NCBI RefSeq assembly: GCF_900200035.1
Contig: NZ_FZTC01000019.1
Location: 744,001-808,000 of the forward strand
Direction of reading: 5' to 3'
DNA: 64,000 bases
Source: Klebsiella grimontii
Lineage (GTDB): Bacteria > Pseudomonadota > Gammaproteobacteria > Enterobacterales > Enterobacteriaceae
Below the pieces are notes generated by a model. The model was not told the DNA's origin. It saw nothing but the letters and a program-made list of their open reading frames with translations, and did no database searches. Made by a program: the position numbers and the translations under genes. Positions 35,725 to 45,118 of the stretch are shown in pieces. Numbering within the stretch: position 1 is the first letter of the stretch; each line of letters starts with the position of its first letter.

Positions 35725-36354
35725 ATGTCATCGGCAAAGCAAGCATTTCGCGGCTCACCTTACGCACAGGAGTTTATTTCTCATTTACAGCCATACTGCA
35801 CTCCGTACAGTACAGGGCGTGGTGAGCGATTTGACCTTCAGGTGAAGGGTCAAGGGATGTGTTATCTCATTCTTGAAGGGACAATAGCGTTATACCGCAG
35901 AAGTGACGATATGATGCTTTCCACTTCGCGCAGCCCCGCGATTTTCGGCCTCGCTAACCTGACGGACATTTACTTCAATGATTATTTTAAAACCGTCACG
36001 CCGTGCCTGATTGGCGTTCTTACCACCGATCGCGTCGAGGAAATTATTAAAGAGAAGGCGCTATGGGGATTACTTTCTAAACAGCTGATGTTTGTCTATA
36101 ACCGCCTCTATCACAACGTCATGCCCCAGGGGGCGCCAACGGCCTACGAGATGATTCGCCAGCAGTTGCTCAGGCTAATGGAGGAAGAAGCGGATTATCG
36201 GCACAGCGTGACGGCTGAACGTTATATCCGGGAGAAAACCCAGCTTTCCCGTAGCGGCGTTATGCGCATTCTGGCCGATCTAAAAACCGGCGGCTTCATC
36301 GAAATGGAAGAGGGAAAACTGATAAAAATCAACAAGCTTCCTGCTAAGTACTGA
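35725..36354 (+). CDS. Crp-like winged-helix regulator of the YaiV/IprA type, copy 2
   Basis: This 209-residue paralogue of the preceding gene has the same layout: a beta-roll (MCYLILEGTIALYRRSDDMML) and a C-terminal HTH (IREKTQLSRSGVMRILADL followed by KTGGFIEMEEGKLIKINKLP). The two proteins share the LSRSGVMRILA helix, so they could bind similar DNA or form heterodimers. AGGAA precedes the ATG. A 79-bp gap separates the two genes. A hairpin follows at 36361. The signal sensed is unknown. Confidence 0.75.
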   Translation: MSSAKQAFRGSPYAQEFISHLQPYCTPYSTGRGERFDLQVKGQGMCYLILEGTIALYRRSDDMMLSTSRSPAIFGLANLTDIYFNDYFKTVTPCLIGVLTTDRVEEIIKEKALWGLLSKQLMFVYNRLYHNVMPQGAPTAYEMIRQQLLRLMEEEADYRHSVTAERYIREKTQLSRSGVMRILADLKTGGFIEMEEGKLIKINKLPAKY

Positions 36355-36360
36355 TTAACA

Positions 36361-36432
36361 GGATTGAGCGTGCGCTCTTCTCTCAATCCGGTCGCCAGCC
36401 CAATGCATTCATGAAACGAATTCTATTCGTTT
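36361..36432 (+). terminator. Two hairpins after the second regulator gene
   Basis: GGATTGAG (36361-36368) pairs with CTCAATCC (36382-36389), about 6 bp after the stop and without a T-run. A second inverted repeat, AAACGAAT-TCT-ATTCGTTT (36414-36432), follows and is run into by TTCATTATAAG. One of them may end the regulator transcript. The second could equally be an operator for something downstream. Confidence 0.4.
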
Positions 36433-36574
36433 TCATTATAAGTATTGTCGTTTCACAAAAATAAAGATTTATTCACTGCTGGCTGGCTCATGTAGAATGC
36501 GCTGCTAAATTTCCTTCATCTTTTAACGCAATGTCGCAACGGCGACCGTTCGGGAACCTGTGTAGTACTGAATT

Positions 36575-36646
36575 ATGGAAATAGAAACAGATGTCATGTC
36601 GATGTGTATGGTCGTATTGTTAATTATTAGCGTTTTGCTCGATTAA
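36575..36646 (+). CDS. Possible 23-residue membrane peptide
   Basis: ATG 36575 to TAA 36644-36646 encodes a short acidic N-terminus (MEIETDVMSM) and a hydrophobic tail (CMVVLLIISVLLD), as in the small single-pass membrane proteins of enterobacteria. A TAGAAT box at about 36493 could be a promoter. No convincing ribosome site is seen, so this is tentative. The segment 36433-36806 holds no other gene I can support. E. coli has rydB and ydiH at this place, but I could not recognise either. Confidence 0.25.
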   Translation: MEIETDVMSMCMVVLLIISVLLD

Positions 36647-36805
36647 CCTCTTCCCTCGAAAAATCCGTGAGCCTCGCCGTCGCCGGACAGATCTTTATAT
36701 TGATAAAGGAACAGGCCCTGGCCGACGTCGTACCGGGCCGGTGAGCGCATATTGGGTCAAGGATTCAGAGAGGCGATATTGCCCGGACAGGCATTGGCAG
36801 GATAT

Positions 36806-36836
36806 TAAAAAGGCTGCCGACAATGGCGGCAGCCTC
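36806..36836 (-). terminator. Terminator of the yeaQ-like gene
   Basis: On the minus strand GGCTGCC (36834-36828) and GGCAGCC (36818-36812) pair around CGCCATTGT. Five Ts follow. It is 35 bp beyond the stop of the small membrane protein gene. Confidence 0.85.
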
Positions 36837-36870
36837 TTCACTTTATGGCATAGCTGATACGGTGCGCGAA

Positions 36871-37119
36871 TTAGCTCCTGATCTTCCTGTAGATAAACAG
36901 GACCACCAGCGCGCCAATCACCGCCACGACAAAGCTGCCGAAATTAAAACCATCTACACGGCCAAAGCCGAAGAAAGTACTAATCCAACCCCCGACAACT
37001 GCACCGATGACACCGAGAATTACGGTAACGATAAATCCGCCGCCGTCTTTCCCCGGCATAATCCACTTGGCTAAAATACCGGCAATAAGGCCAAAAATGA
37101 TCCATGAAATGATACCCAT
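36871..37119 (-). CDS. yeaQ: GlsB/YeaQ/YmgE-family stress response membrane protein
   Basis: An 82-residue protein with three membrane segments and the family signature GLIAGILAKWIMPGKDGGG. It is nearly colinear with E. coli YeaQ as recalled, including the FGFGRVDGFNFGSFVVAV stretch. The family is transglycosylase-associated by old annotation and is induced by stress, with an unclear function. The ATG at 37119 has GGAG 6 bases upstream. The location between the fimbrial block and menI differs from yeaQ in E. coli, so orthology is likely by sequence but not by synteny. Confidence 0.8.
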   Translation of the reverse strand: MGIISWIIFGLIAGILAKWIMPGKDGGGFIVTVILGVIGAVVGGWISTFFGFGRVDGFNFGSFVVAVIGALVVLFIYRKIRS

Positions 37120-37378
37120 AGCTAACTCCATCCTCTCGTTACTTGTAAATCTCTGGTATATAAAAGATTAGCATAATTATTAGTGATGTTTGAGAAATTT
37201 ATATTTGATATTTATATACTTGCCATCGAAGAGATAATGGTCTACGCCCTGCGAGCGTGGCGGCCAAATAAGCAGCACGCGTAGGCATCGCGCCGCGGGC
37301 TATTAAACTTGCGCGGAACGGAGATATACCAGGAATTTTCGTATGAATAGTTGAAGTGGCAACGCAATGAGGCTTAGT

Positions 37379-37448
37379 AAAAACGTCCGGGCGTTTCGAT
37401 GATAGTTGTTCCGGGGATACAAAAGCTGTAAGGGGGGGAATCCCCCCT
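37379..37448 (-). terminator. Hairpins downstream of menI
   Basis: An AGGGGGG-GAAT-CCCCCCT stem (37431-37448) lies just after the menI stop. On the minus strand a weaker AAACG-CCCGGA-CGTTTTT stem with T-run (37396-37379) follows and may terminate the ydiJ-menI transcript. The rest of the 336-bp gap 37120-37455 shows only AT-rich promoter-like sequence near 37150-37210 and no gene. Confidence 0.5.
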
Positions 37449-37455
37449 GGTTAAC

Positions 37456-37866
37456 TTAGATCACGGCGGTGGTTAGCCGTGACGAACAGCAAAGGCGCCC
37501 CTGTTGATCAGAGATTTCGATTTGCCACACCTGGTGACGGGCGCCAATATGCAGCGCCCGGCACACGCCGCGAACCCTGCCGCTGCGCACCGAACGAATG
37601 TGGTTGGCGTTCACCTCCAGCCCCACCACCTTCTGCTCGCCTTCGCTGCACAGATAGCCCGCGACCGAACCTAACGTTTCCGCTAAAACCACCGACGCGC
37701 CGCCGTGCAACAAGCCAAACGGCTGATGGGTGCGGCTATCTACCGGCATGGTGGCAATGATGGCGTCGTCGGTTATCGCCTCGAAGCGGATATCCAGCAG
37801 ACCGACCATGTTCCCCTCGCCCATCGCGTTCAGCTGTTCCAGGGTGCTGTGACGTTTCCAAATCAT
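37456..37866 (-). CDS. menI: 1,4-dihydroxy-2-naphthoyl-CoA hydrolase
   Basis: A 136-residue hotdog-fold thioesterase that releases 1,4-dihydroxy-2-naphthoate from its CoA ester in menaquinone synthesis. The hotdog signature QPFGLLHGGASVVLAETLGS with the catalytic acidic residue (Glu63 in LAETLGS) is intact, and the length equals E. coli MenI (YdiI). The ATG overlaps the ydiJ stop by 4 bp, so it is translationally coupled to ydiJ. Confidence 0.95.
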   Translation of the reverse strand: MIWKRHSTLEQLNAMGEGNMVGLLDIRFEAITDDAIIATMPVDSRTHQPFGLLHGGASVVLAETLGSVAGYLCSEGEQKVVGLEVNANHIRSVRSGRVRGVCRALHIGARHQVWQIEISDQQGRLCCSSRLTTAVI

Positions 37867-40800
37867 CCCATAATCTCCAGTAGCGCCTGCAGCGGGTGGC
37901 GTACGCCGCTGCCTTCAATACGCTTCACCTGGCTACGACAGGAGTAGCCGGTGACCAGGCAGCGATTGCGCGGCAACCGCTCCATCGCCTGCTGCCACGA
38001 GAGCGCGTAGATCGCCAGCGAGTTGGCGTGGTTCTTCACTTCATGACCGTAGGTACCTGCCATGCCGCAGCAGCCCACGCTAACGTTTTCCAGCTTCGCG
38101 CCAAAGCGGGCGAAGATATCCGCCCACTGCCGGGTGGACGCGGGAAGCGCCGTCACCTCGGTACAGTGGCCAAACAGATACCACGACTCGCCGCCTTTAT
38201 CCTGGGCCGCGGTTTCCGACAGCGCCTGAGGCAGCCACTCGTGCACCAGCATGACGCGGAAATCGCCGCGCTTGTCGCCGAGGACCTGGTTATATTCATC
38301 GCGGTAGCAGAGCACCAGCGCCGGATCGACCCCCACCATCGGCATGCCGAGCTCGGCCACCCGGTTAAGGAAATCGGCGGTTTTCTGCGCGGTGCGCGCG
38401 AATCGCGTCAGGAAGCCCTTAATATGCTGCGCCTTACCGTTTGGCGAAAACGGCAGCAATACCGGCTGGTAGCCCACCTTCTCAACCAGGCGAACAAAAT
38501 CGGCGACCACCTGCGCATCGTAGTAGCTGGTAAACGGATCCTGAACTACCAGCACCATTTTCGCTTTCTGCTCTGCGCTCAGTTCTTCCAACTGCTCCAG
38601 CGTGGTATTCGCCGAACGGTGGCCAACCATCTGCTGCTTCAGCGACGGCACGGAGAGCAGCGGGAGATCGACCATACCGATATGCTTTTCCGACAGCTTG
38701 CGCATCCACGGCTGGTTAATAAAGAAGTTAAAGGTCTTCGGCGCATGCGCCATCAGCGGCGCGTAGGATTCAACCGTCGCCACCAGATGGTCGCGGACCG
38801 GGCGCAAATAGCGGCTGTGGTAAAGCTGGAGGAAACGCGAACGAAACTCCGGGACGTCAATTTTAATCGGGCATTGGGTCGAGCAGGCTTTACAGGCCAA
38901 ACAGCCGGACATCGCCTCCTTAACCTCATGAGAGAAATCGTACTCTCCCTTCCGCGCGTGCCAGCTATTGCGGGTACGTTCCACCAGGGTACGCAGGCTG
39001 GCGCGCTTTTCCGGCAGGTCTTTTTCCAGCTGATTGGGGTCGATACCGCGGTCCGCCAGCAGCCGCAGCCATTCGCGCACCAGCGTAGCCCGGCCTTTCG
39101 GCGAGTGGATACGGTGATTGCTGACCTTCATCGACGGACACATCGGGCTTTTGGCATCAAAGTTGAAGCACAGGCCGTTGCCGTTACACTCCATCGCCCC
39201 GCGCCATGAGCTGCGCACAGCGATGGGAATCTGCCGATCGAATGTGCCGCGCTTAACCGCATCCACCTTCATCATCGGCGCGTCAACGCCTTCAGGCGGG
39301 CAGATTTTACCCGGGTTAAGGCGGTTATCCGGGTCAAAGGCGGCTTTAATCTTGCGCAACTCGCCAAATAACGCTTCGCCAAAGAACGCCGGACTATATT
39401 CGGCGCGGAAGCCTTTCCCGTGTTCCCCCCACAGCAGGCCGCCATACTTAGCGGTTAACGCTACGACGTCATCGGAGATCCGCTTCATCAGCATCTCCTG
39501 CTGAGGATCGCACATATCCAGCGCCGGACGCACGTGCAGCACGCCGGCATCCACATGGCCAAACATGCCGTAGCTCAGCCCGTGGCCGTCGAGCAGCGCG
39601 CGAAATTCCGCAATATAGTCGGCCAGATGCTCCGGCGGCACGCAGGTATCTTCGGCGAACGGTATCGGCTTGGCGGCCCCTTTGGCATTACCCAGCAGGC
39701 CGACCGCTTTTTTACGCATCGCGTAGATGCGCTCCACGCCGTCGAGATCGTGACAAACCTGCCAGCCGATGACGCCCGCTTCGTTGCGCGATATCAACTC
39801 ATCCAGACGCTGGCACAGCGCCGTCACCTGGCTATCAATCAGCTCGACGTCGTCACCGGCGAATTCGACGATATTCAGCCCCAGCATCTCTTTATCCGCC
39901 ACGTCGGTAATGAGCTCGTTGACCGAATGCCAGACGATATCTTCGCGCGCCAGATTAAGCACTTTCGAGTCGACGGTTTCGACCGAGAGCGCCCTGGCTT
40001 CAACCATAAACGGCGCGTTACGCAGCGCGGAGTTAAAGGAGTCGTACTTCACGTTGACCAGTCGACGCACTTTCGGCAAACGGGTGATATCCAGCCGCGC
40101 TTCGGTGATAAACGCCAGCGTCCCTTCGGAACCGGTCAGAATGCGGGTGAGATCGAATTCGCTCATCTCGTCATTAAAGACGTGGCGCAGATCGTAGCCC
40201 GTGAGGAAGCGGTTGAGTTTGGGAAATTTATCGATAACCAGCTGGCGCTGCGCTTTGCAGCGCTGATAGACAGTGCGGTAAATACGCCCGATAGCCGACT
40301 GCTGAGCGCTTAGCGTTTCCGCCAACGCTACCGGAATCGGCTGGGTATCAAGAATGTCGCCGCCGATCAGCACCGAGCGCACCCCCAGCACGTGGTCGGA
40401 CGTTTTGCCGTAGACCAGCGAGCCCTGCCCGGAAGCATCGGTGTTGATCATCCCGCCAAGCGTGGCGCGGTTGCTGGTCGACAGCTCCGGCGCGAAAAAG
40501 TAACCGTATGGCTTAAGGAATTGATTAAGCTGGTCTTTAATGACCCCGGCTTCCACCCGCACCCACCCTTCTTCCGGGTTGATTTCTATAATGCGGTTCA
40601 TATAGCGGGACATATCGACGATGATCCCGGCGTTCAGCGCCTGACCGTTGGTGCCGGTACCGCCCCCGCGCGGGGTAAAGATCAGTGATTTAAAACGTTC
40701 TTCCGCCGCCAGCCTGGCCAGCAGAGCCACGTCCGCCGTGGAACGAGGGAATATAATCGCATCCGGCAACAGTTGATATACACTGTTATCAGTCGCCATC

Positions 40801-40919
40801 GTTAGCCTGTCGGCATAGCTGGTGGCGGTATCCCCGGTAAAACCTTGTTGCTCCAGTACCTGCAAAAAATTCAGCACCAGTTGAACGACACCTGGCGCTT
40901 GAGAAATCTGTGGGATCAT
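37863..40919 (-). CDS. ydiJ: FAD- and Fe-S-binding dehydrogenase YdiJ (D-2-hydroxyglutarate dehydrogenase)
   Basis: A 1018-residue protein, the same length as E. coli YdiJ. The N-terminal half is a VAO-type FAD domain (IFTPRGGGTGTNGQ near 88) with its C-terminal cap. Then come a 4Fe-4S motif (GCLACKACSTQCPIK, near 665) and a C-terminal CCG domain (VGCCGMAGTYG near 960). YdiJ has been reported to oxidise D-2-hydroxyglutarate, a by-product of SerA in serine synthesis. That assignment is from literature memory. It starts 203 bp from ydiK on the opposite strand. Confidence 0.9.
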   Translation of the reverse strand: MIPQISQAPGVVQLVLNFLQVLEQQGFTGDTATSYADRLTMATDNSVYQLLPDAIIFPRSTADVALLARLAAEERFKSLIFTPRGGGTGTNGQALNAGIIVDMSRYMNRIIEINPEEGWVRVEAGVIKDQLNQFLKPYGYFFAPELSTSNRATLGGMINTDASGQGSLVYGKTSDHVLGVRSVLIGGDILDTQPIPVALAETLSAQQSAIGRIYRTVYQRCKAQRQLVIDKFPKLNRFLTGYDLRHVFNDEMSEFDLTRILTGSEGTLAFITEARLDITRLPKVRRLVNVKYDSFNSALRNAPFMVEARALSVETVDSKVLNLAREDIVWHSVNELITDVADKEMLGLNIVEFAGDDVELIDSQVTALCQRLDELISRNEAGVIGWQVCHDLDGVERIYAMRKKAVGLLGNAKGAAKPIPFAEDTCVPPEHLADYIAEFRALLDGHGLSYGMFGHVDAGVLHVRPALDMCDPQQEMLMKRISDDVVALTAKYGGLLWGEHGKGFRAEYSPAFFGEALFGELRKIKAAFDPDNRLNPGKICPPEGVDAPMMKVDAVKRGTFDRQIPIAVRSSWRGAMECNGNGLCFNFDAKSPMCPSMKVSNHRIHSPKGRATLVREWLRLLADRGIDPNQLEKDLPEKRASLRTLVERTRNSWHARKGEYDFSHEVKEAMSGCLACKACSTQCPIKIDVPEFRSRFLQLYHSRYLRPVRDHLVATVESYAPLMAHAPKTFNFFINQPWMRKLSEKHIGMVDLPLLSVPSLKQQMVGHRSANTTLEQLEELSAEQKAKMVLVVQDPFTSYYDAQVVADFVRLVEKVGYQPVLLPFSPNGKAQHIKGFLTRFARTAQKTADFLNRVAELGMPMVGVDPALVLCYRDEYNQVLGDKRGDFRVMLVHEWLPQALSETAAQDKGGESWYLFGHCTEVTALPASTRQWADIFARFGAKLENVSVGCCGMAGTYGHEVKNHANSLAIYALSWQQAMERLPRNRCLVTGYSCRSQVKRIEGSGVRHPLQALLEIMG

Positions 40920-40956
40920 GACGCTCGACCCTGCCTGACTATGTTGTGTTGTAAGT

Positions 40957-40972
40957 GATTAAACGTTTGCGT
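40957..40972. promoter_or_regulatory. PurR-like box in the ydiJ-ydiK gap
   Basis: GATTAAACGTTTGCGT matches the PurR consensus in the central AAACGTTT and the right arm GCGT, with a weak left arm. E. coli ydiK is a recalled member of the PurR regulon, so purine repression of ydiK is likely. Confidence 0.6.
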
Positions 40973-41122
40973 AGTGCCCTCAACTTTTTATCACATTTTT
41001 TTCATATGCGCCCGCCAGAATTAAGGGCAAAATCAGGCGCGCGAACATATTGATATTATTATCAGTACATGGAATTACGCTGCGTCAGCCTTTTGACGCG
41101 ACTGCAAAGGTAAAACTTCACT

Positions 41123-42244
41123 ATGATTAACCCCAATCAGCCCCGGGACATACCGCAAGTTCTGCTGTCGGTGCTGTTTTTGTCCCTGATTATTATTTCC
41201 TGTCTGTGGGTCGTGCAGCCTTTTATCCTGTCATTCGCCTGGGCCGGTACCGTGGTTATCGCCACCTGGCCGGTACTTTTGCGCCTGCAGCGCCTGCTGT
41301 TCGGCAAGCGCGCCCTGGCGGTGCTGGTGATGACGCTACTGCTCTTTTTACTGTTCGTTATCCCCATTGCGCTGCTGGTCAATAGCCTGGTCGATAACAG
41401 CACGCCATTAATAAAAGTGATTACCAGCGGCAACTTTACGCCGCCGGACCTGGCGTGGCTAAATAGCGTTCCGCTAATCGGCGATAAGCTGTATACCGGC
41501 TGGCATAACTTACTGGAGATGGGGGGAACGGCGATTATGGTCAAAATTCGCCCCTATCTTGGCACCACCACCACGTGGTTTGTCGGCCAGGCGGCGCATA
41601 TCGGCAAGCTGTTGGTCTATTGCGGACTGATGCTGCTGTTCAGCGCCCTGCTGTACTGGCGCGGCGAACAGGTCGCCTATGGCTTCCGTCATTTTGCCAC
41701 CCGCCTGGCGTCCAAACGCGGCGACGCGGCGGTGATCCTCGCTGGACAGGCGATTCGCGCCGTAGCGCTGGGGGTGGTCGTTACCGCGCTGGCCCAGGCG
41801 GTGCTTGGCGGTATTGGCCTTGCAGTCAGCGGCGTGCCCTACGCCGCGCTGCTCACCGTGGTGATGATCTTCACCTGCCTCGTACAGCTGGGACCCCTGC
41901 TGGTCCTGGTACCGTCAATTATCTGGCTGTACTGGAGCGGCGATACCACCTGGGGCACCGTGCTGCTGGTCTGGAGCTGCGTCGTCGGCACCATGGATAA
42001 CTTTATTCGTCCGCTGCTGATTCGCATGGGCGCCGACCTGCCGATGATTCTGATTCTTTCCGGCGTTATCGGCGGTCTGGTGGCGTTCGGCATGATAGGA
42101 CTGTTTATCGGTCCGGTACTGCTGGCGGTCTCCTGGCGGCTGTACGATGCGTGGGTTAACGAAGCGCCGCCGCCGCCGAAAGACCCCGATCTGGTGCTTG
42201 AAGAACTGAGCGAGCTGAATACGCGAGCCTCGCAGGAGAAGTAA
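41123..42244 (+). CDS. ydiK: AI-2E family transporter YdiK
   Basis: A 373-residue inner-membrane protein with about eight hydrophobic segments, the PerM/TqsA (AI-2 exporter-like) family. The conserved C-terminal NFIRPLLIRMGADLPMILIL block is present. E. coli YdiK is 370 residues and of unknown substrate. It is followed by a hairpin and the rprA gene, as in E. coli. Confidence 0.92.
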   Translation: MINPNQPRDIPQVLLSVLFLSLIIISCLWVVQPFILSFAWAGTVVIATWPVLLRLQRLLFGKRALAVLVMTLLLFLLFVIPIALLVNSLVDNSTPLIKVITSGNFTPPDLAWLNSVPLIGDKLYTGWHNLLEMGGTAIMVKIRPYLGTTTTWFVGQAAHIGKLLVYCGLMLLFSALLYWRGEQVAYGFRHFATRLASKRGDAAVILAGQAIRAVALGVVVTALAQAVLGGIGLAVSGVPYAALLTVVMIFTCLVQLGPLLVLVPSIIWLYWSGDTTWGTVLLVWSCVVGTMDNFIRPLLIRMGADLPMILILSGVIGGLVAFGMIGLFIGPVLLAVSWRLYDAWVNEAPPPPKDPDLVLEELSELNTRASQEK

Positions 42245-42249
42245 GCGAA

Positions 42250-42272
42250 AAGGCGGGGAAACCCGCCTTTCC
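42250..42272 (+). terminator. Probable ydiK terminator
   Basis: AAAGGCGGG and CCCGCCTTT pair around GAAA 6 bp after the stop. Only TTT followed by CCCC comes after the stem, so the T-run is short. Confidence 0.6.
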
Positions 42273-42408
42273 CCATTGCGCCCGTGATAGCCATCGAGCG
42301 GGACAATCTAAAATATTAAGAAATACTAATCTATCTCTCACCGCATCCCGCATTCCTCTGCCTGCTAACCCTATTTTCTGCACAGATTCTTTACCTTAAT
42401 TTAACTAT

Positions 42409-42451
42409 TGAGAGGAATCCGATCGACGCAAAAAGCCTCAGTGCCTAGTAT
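42409..42451 (+). promoter_or_regulatory. rprA promoter with RcsB-box-like site
   Basis: TGAGAGGAATCCGA (42409-42422) resembles the RcsB box recalled for E. coli rprA. TAGTAT (42446-42451) is a plausible -10 box ending 6 bp before the expected RNA start at 42458. Activation by the Rcs envelope stress system is expected. Confidence 0.65.
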
Positions 42452-42457
42452 TAGCTC

Positions 42458-42562
42458 ACGGTTATAAATCAACATATTGATTTATAAGCATGGAAATCCC
42501 CTGAGTGAAACAACGAATTGCTGTGTGTAGTCTTTGCCCATCTCCCACGATGGGCTTTTTTT
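42458..42562 (+). ncRNA. rprA: Small regulatory RNA RprA
   Basis: The 105-nt sequence agrees essentially base for base with E. coli RprA as I recall it. It starts ACGGTTATAAATC, contains the rpoS-pairing segment ATAAGCATGGAAATCCCC, and ends in the terminator GCCCATC-TCCCAC-GATGGGC followed by eight Ts. RprA works with Hfq to free the rpoS ribosome site and to control csgD and other targets. It lies between ydiK and ppsA, as in E. coli. Confidence 0.95.
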
Positions 42563-42584
42563 TGTCCGTTTTCTGCTCCCCCCC

Positions 42585-42615
42585 AAAAAAAATCCCCGCC
42601 ACTGCTGACGGGGAT
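42585..42615 (-). terminator. Terminator of ppsA
   Basis: On the minus strand ATCCCCGTC and GGCGGGGAT pair, followed by eight Ts, about 30 bp beyond the ppsA stop. It lies close to the rprA terminator, which ends transcription from the other side. Confidence 0.85.
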
Positions 42616-42644
42616 GGTCTTTTTAGCGAGAATCCGGCGCGAAC

Positions 42645-45023
42645 TTACTTATTCAATTCCGCCAGGCCGAGCCAGGTTTGCACGACCGTATCCGGGTTCA
42701 GAGACAGGCTATCGATCCCCTCTTCCATCAGCCAGGCGGCAAAATCTTCGTGGTCGGACGGACCCTGCCCGCAGATACCGACATATTTGCCCTGTTTCTT
42801 CGCCGCGCGAATGGCCATCGACAGCAGCGCTTTCACCGCATCGTTACGCTCATCGAACAGTTCGGAGACCACGCCGGAGTCACGGTCCAGGCCCAGCGCC
42901 AGCTGCGTCATATCGTTAGATCCGATAGAGAAGCCGTCGAAGTATTCGAGGAACTGTTCAGCCAGCAGCGCATTCGATGGGATTTCACACATCATAATCA
43001 GCTTCAGGCCGTTTTCGCCGCGCTTGAGGCCCTGGCGTTCCAGCTCTTCAACTACCGCTTTTGCCTGCGCGACGGTGCGGACAAACGGCACCATGATTTC
43101 GACGTTGGTCAGCCCCATGTCGTTACGCACCCGTTTAACCGCTTCACATTCCAACGCGAAGCAGTCGCGGAAGCTTTCGGACACATAGCGGCCGGCCCCG
43201 CGGAAGCCCAGCATCGGGTTCTCCTCTTCCGGCTCATAACGTTCGCCGCCGACCAGATTGGCGTATTCGTTAGATTTAAAGTCGGAAAGACGCACAATCA
43301 CTCGTTTCGGGAAGAATGCCGCGCCCAGCGTCGAGATCCCTTCCGTCAGGCGACCGACGTAAAACTCTCTCGGCGAGTCGTAGCCTTTCATCAGCTCGCG
43401 GATTTCGTTCTGCAAACCCGGCTCCTGATCGTCAAACTCCAGCAACGCGCGCGGGTGGACGCCGATCATACGGTTGATGATGAACTCCAGTCGCGCCAGG
43501 CCTACGCCTTCGTTCGGCAGGCAGGCAAAGTCAAAGGCGCGGTCCGGGTTGCCGACGTTCATCATGATCTTCAGCGGCAGATCCGGCATCGTGCCAACGC
43601 TGGAGCTCTTCACGCTGAAGTCGAGGATTTCGGCATACACGTAGCCGGTATCACCTTCCGCGCAGGAGACGGTCACGTTCTGGTTTTCCTGGATGCGATC
43701 GGTGGCGTTGCCGCAGCCAACCACCGCCGGGATCCCCAGCTCACGCGCGATAATCGCCGCATGACAGGTACGCCCGCCGCGGTTGGTGACGATCGCCGCC
43801 GCTTTTTTCATGATCGGTTCCCAGTCCGGGTCGGTCATGTCGGTCACCAGCACGTCGCCGGGCTCGATGCGGTTCATTTCGCTGATATCGTGAATGACCT
43901 TTACCGGACCCGCGCCGATGCGATGGCCGATAGCGCGCCCTTCCGAAATAATCTGTCCTTGCGCATGGAGGGTATAACGCTCCATGACCTGGCCGCGCGA
44001 ACGGACGGTTTCTGGACGGGCCTGCACGATAAATAGCTTACCGGTATGACCATCCTTCGCCCACTCGATATCCATTGGGCGGTTGTAGTGTTTTTCGATT
44101 TGTAGCGCCTGCTGCGCCAGCTCCTGCACTTCCGCATCGGTCAACGAGAAAACGTCGCGCTGCGCCTGCGGCACGTCTTCGATACGCACCTGCTTGCCGT
44201 GCTCCTGGGTAGGGGCGTAAACCATGCGGATCTTTTTCGACCCCATGGTGCGGCGGACGATGGCCGGACGGCCCGCTTCCAGCGTCGGTTTATGGACGTA
44301 GAACTCATCGGGGTTGACCGCCCCCTGCACCACCATTTCGCCGAGTCCCCAGGCGGAGGTGATAAACACCACCTGGTCAAAACCGGATTCGGTATCGATG
44401 GAGAACATCACGCCGGACGAGGCCAGATCGGAACGGACCATCCTCTGCACCCCGGCGGAAAGCGCCACCCCGCGATGATCGTACCCCTGATGCACGCGGT
44501 AGGAAATGGCGCGATCGTTAAACAGCGAAGCAAACACGTGCTTCACCGCGACGAGCACGGCGTCAAAGCCCTGCACGTTAAGGAATGTCTCTTGCTGACC
44601 GGCGAAGGAAGCGTCCGGCATATCTTCCGCCGTCGCCGAGGAGCGCACGGCAAAAGAGGCCTCAGCGTCATCGGCGGAGAGCTGGGTATAGGCATCACGA
44701 ATCGCATTTTCCAGTTCGCTCTGGAACGGCGTATCGATGATCCACTGACGGATCTGTGCGCCCGCTTTCGCTAATGCGGAAACGTCGTCAATGTCGGTTT
44801 CATCCAGCAGTTCATAAATGCGCTGGTTAACACCGCTTTGGTCCAAAAACTGATTAAAGGCATCAGCGGTGGTGGCAAACCCGTTCGGTACGGAAACGCC
44901 CATACCCGACAGATTTGTAATCATTTCACCAAGGGAGGCATTTTTGCCCCCAACCCTGTCTACATCATTCATGCCGAGTTGGTTATACCAAAGCACCAGC
45001 GGTGACGAGCCATTGTTGGACAT
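42645..45023 (-). CDS. ppsA: Phosphoenolpyruvate synthase
   Basis: A 792-residue gluconeogenic enzyme converting pyruvate, ATP and water to PEP, AMP and phosphate. An N-terminal ATP-grasp-like domain, a swivelling phosphohistidine domain with [15 protein letters not shown] (His at about 421) and a C-terminal PEP/pyruvate barrel (with CGQGPSD near 752) are visible. The ATG at 45023 gives [17 protein letters not shown], as in E. coli. A Cra site upstream implies activation during growth on gluconeogenic substrates. It is divergent from ppsR, which controls its activity. Confidence 0.97.
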   Translation of the reverse strand: MSNNGSSPLVLWYNQLGMNDVDRVGGKNASLGEMITNLSGMGVSVPNGFATTADAFNQFLDQSGVNQRIYELLDETDIDDVSALAKAGAQIRQWIIDTPFQSELENAIRDAYTQLSADDAEASFAVRSSATAEDMPDASFAGQQETFLNVQGFDAVLVAVKHVFASLFNDRAISYRVHQGYDHRGVALSAGVQRMVRSDLASSGVMFSIDTESGFDQVVFITSAWGLGEMVVQGAVNPDEFYVHKPTLEAGRPAIVRRTMGSKKIRMVYAPTQEHGKQVRIEDVPQAQRDVFSLTDAEVQELAQQALQIEKHYNRPMDIEWAKDGHTGKLFIVQARPETVRSRGQVMERYTLHAQGQIISEGRAIGHRIGAGPVKVIHDISEMNRIEPGDVLVTDMTDPDWEPIMKKAAAIVTNRGGRTCHAAIIARELGIPAVVGCGNATDRIQENQNVTVSCAEGDTGYVYAEILDFSVKSSSVGTMPDLPLKIMMNVGNPDRAFDFACLPNEGVGLARLEFIINRMIGVHPRALLEFDDQEPGLQNEIRELMKGYDSPREFYVGRLTEGISTLGAAFFPKRVIVRLSDFKSNEYANLVGGERYEPEEENPMLGFRGAGRYVSESFRDCFALECEAVKRVRNDMGLTNVEIMVPFVRTVAQAKAVVEELERQGLKRGENGLKLIMMCEIPSNALLAEQFLEYFDGFSIGSNDMTQLALGLDRDSGVVSELFDERNDAVKALLSMAIRAAKKQGKYVGICGQGPSDHEDFAAWLMEEGIDSLSLNPDTVVQTWLGLAELNK

Positions 45024-45118
45024 CGAGACAATCCTTTTGTGATTTAATACCAGTGATAAATAATTCACGATCGACTACGAGATTTATCCTGACATATTTA
45101 TCCAGCTGAAAGAAACGG

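Noticed and set aside
36823-37074. 83-codon plus-strand frame opposite the yeaQ-like gene
   Set aside because: Antisense shadow of a well-conserved membrane protein gene. It also crosses that gene's terminator.
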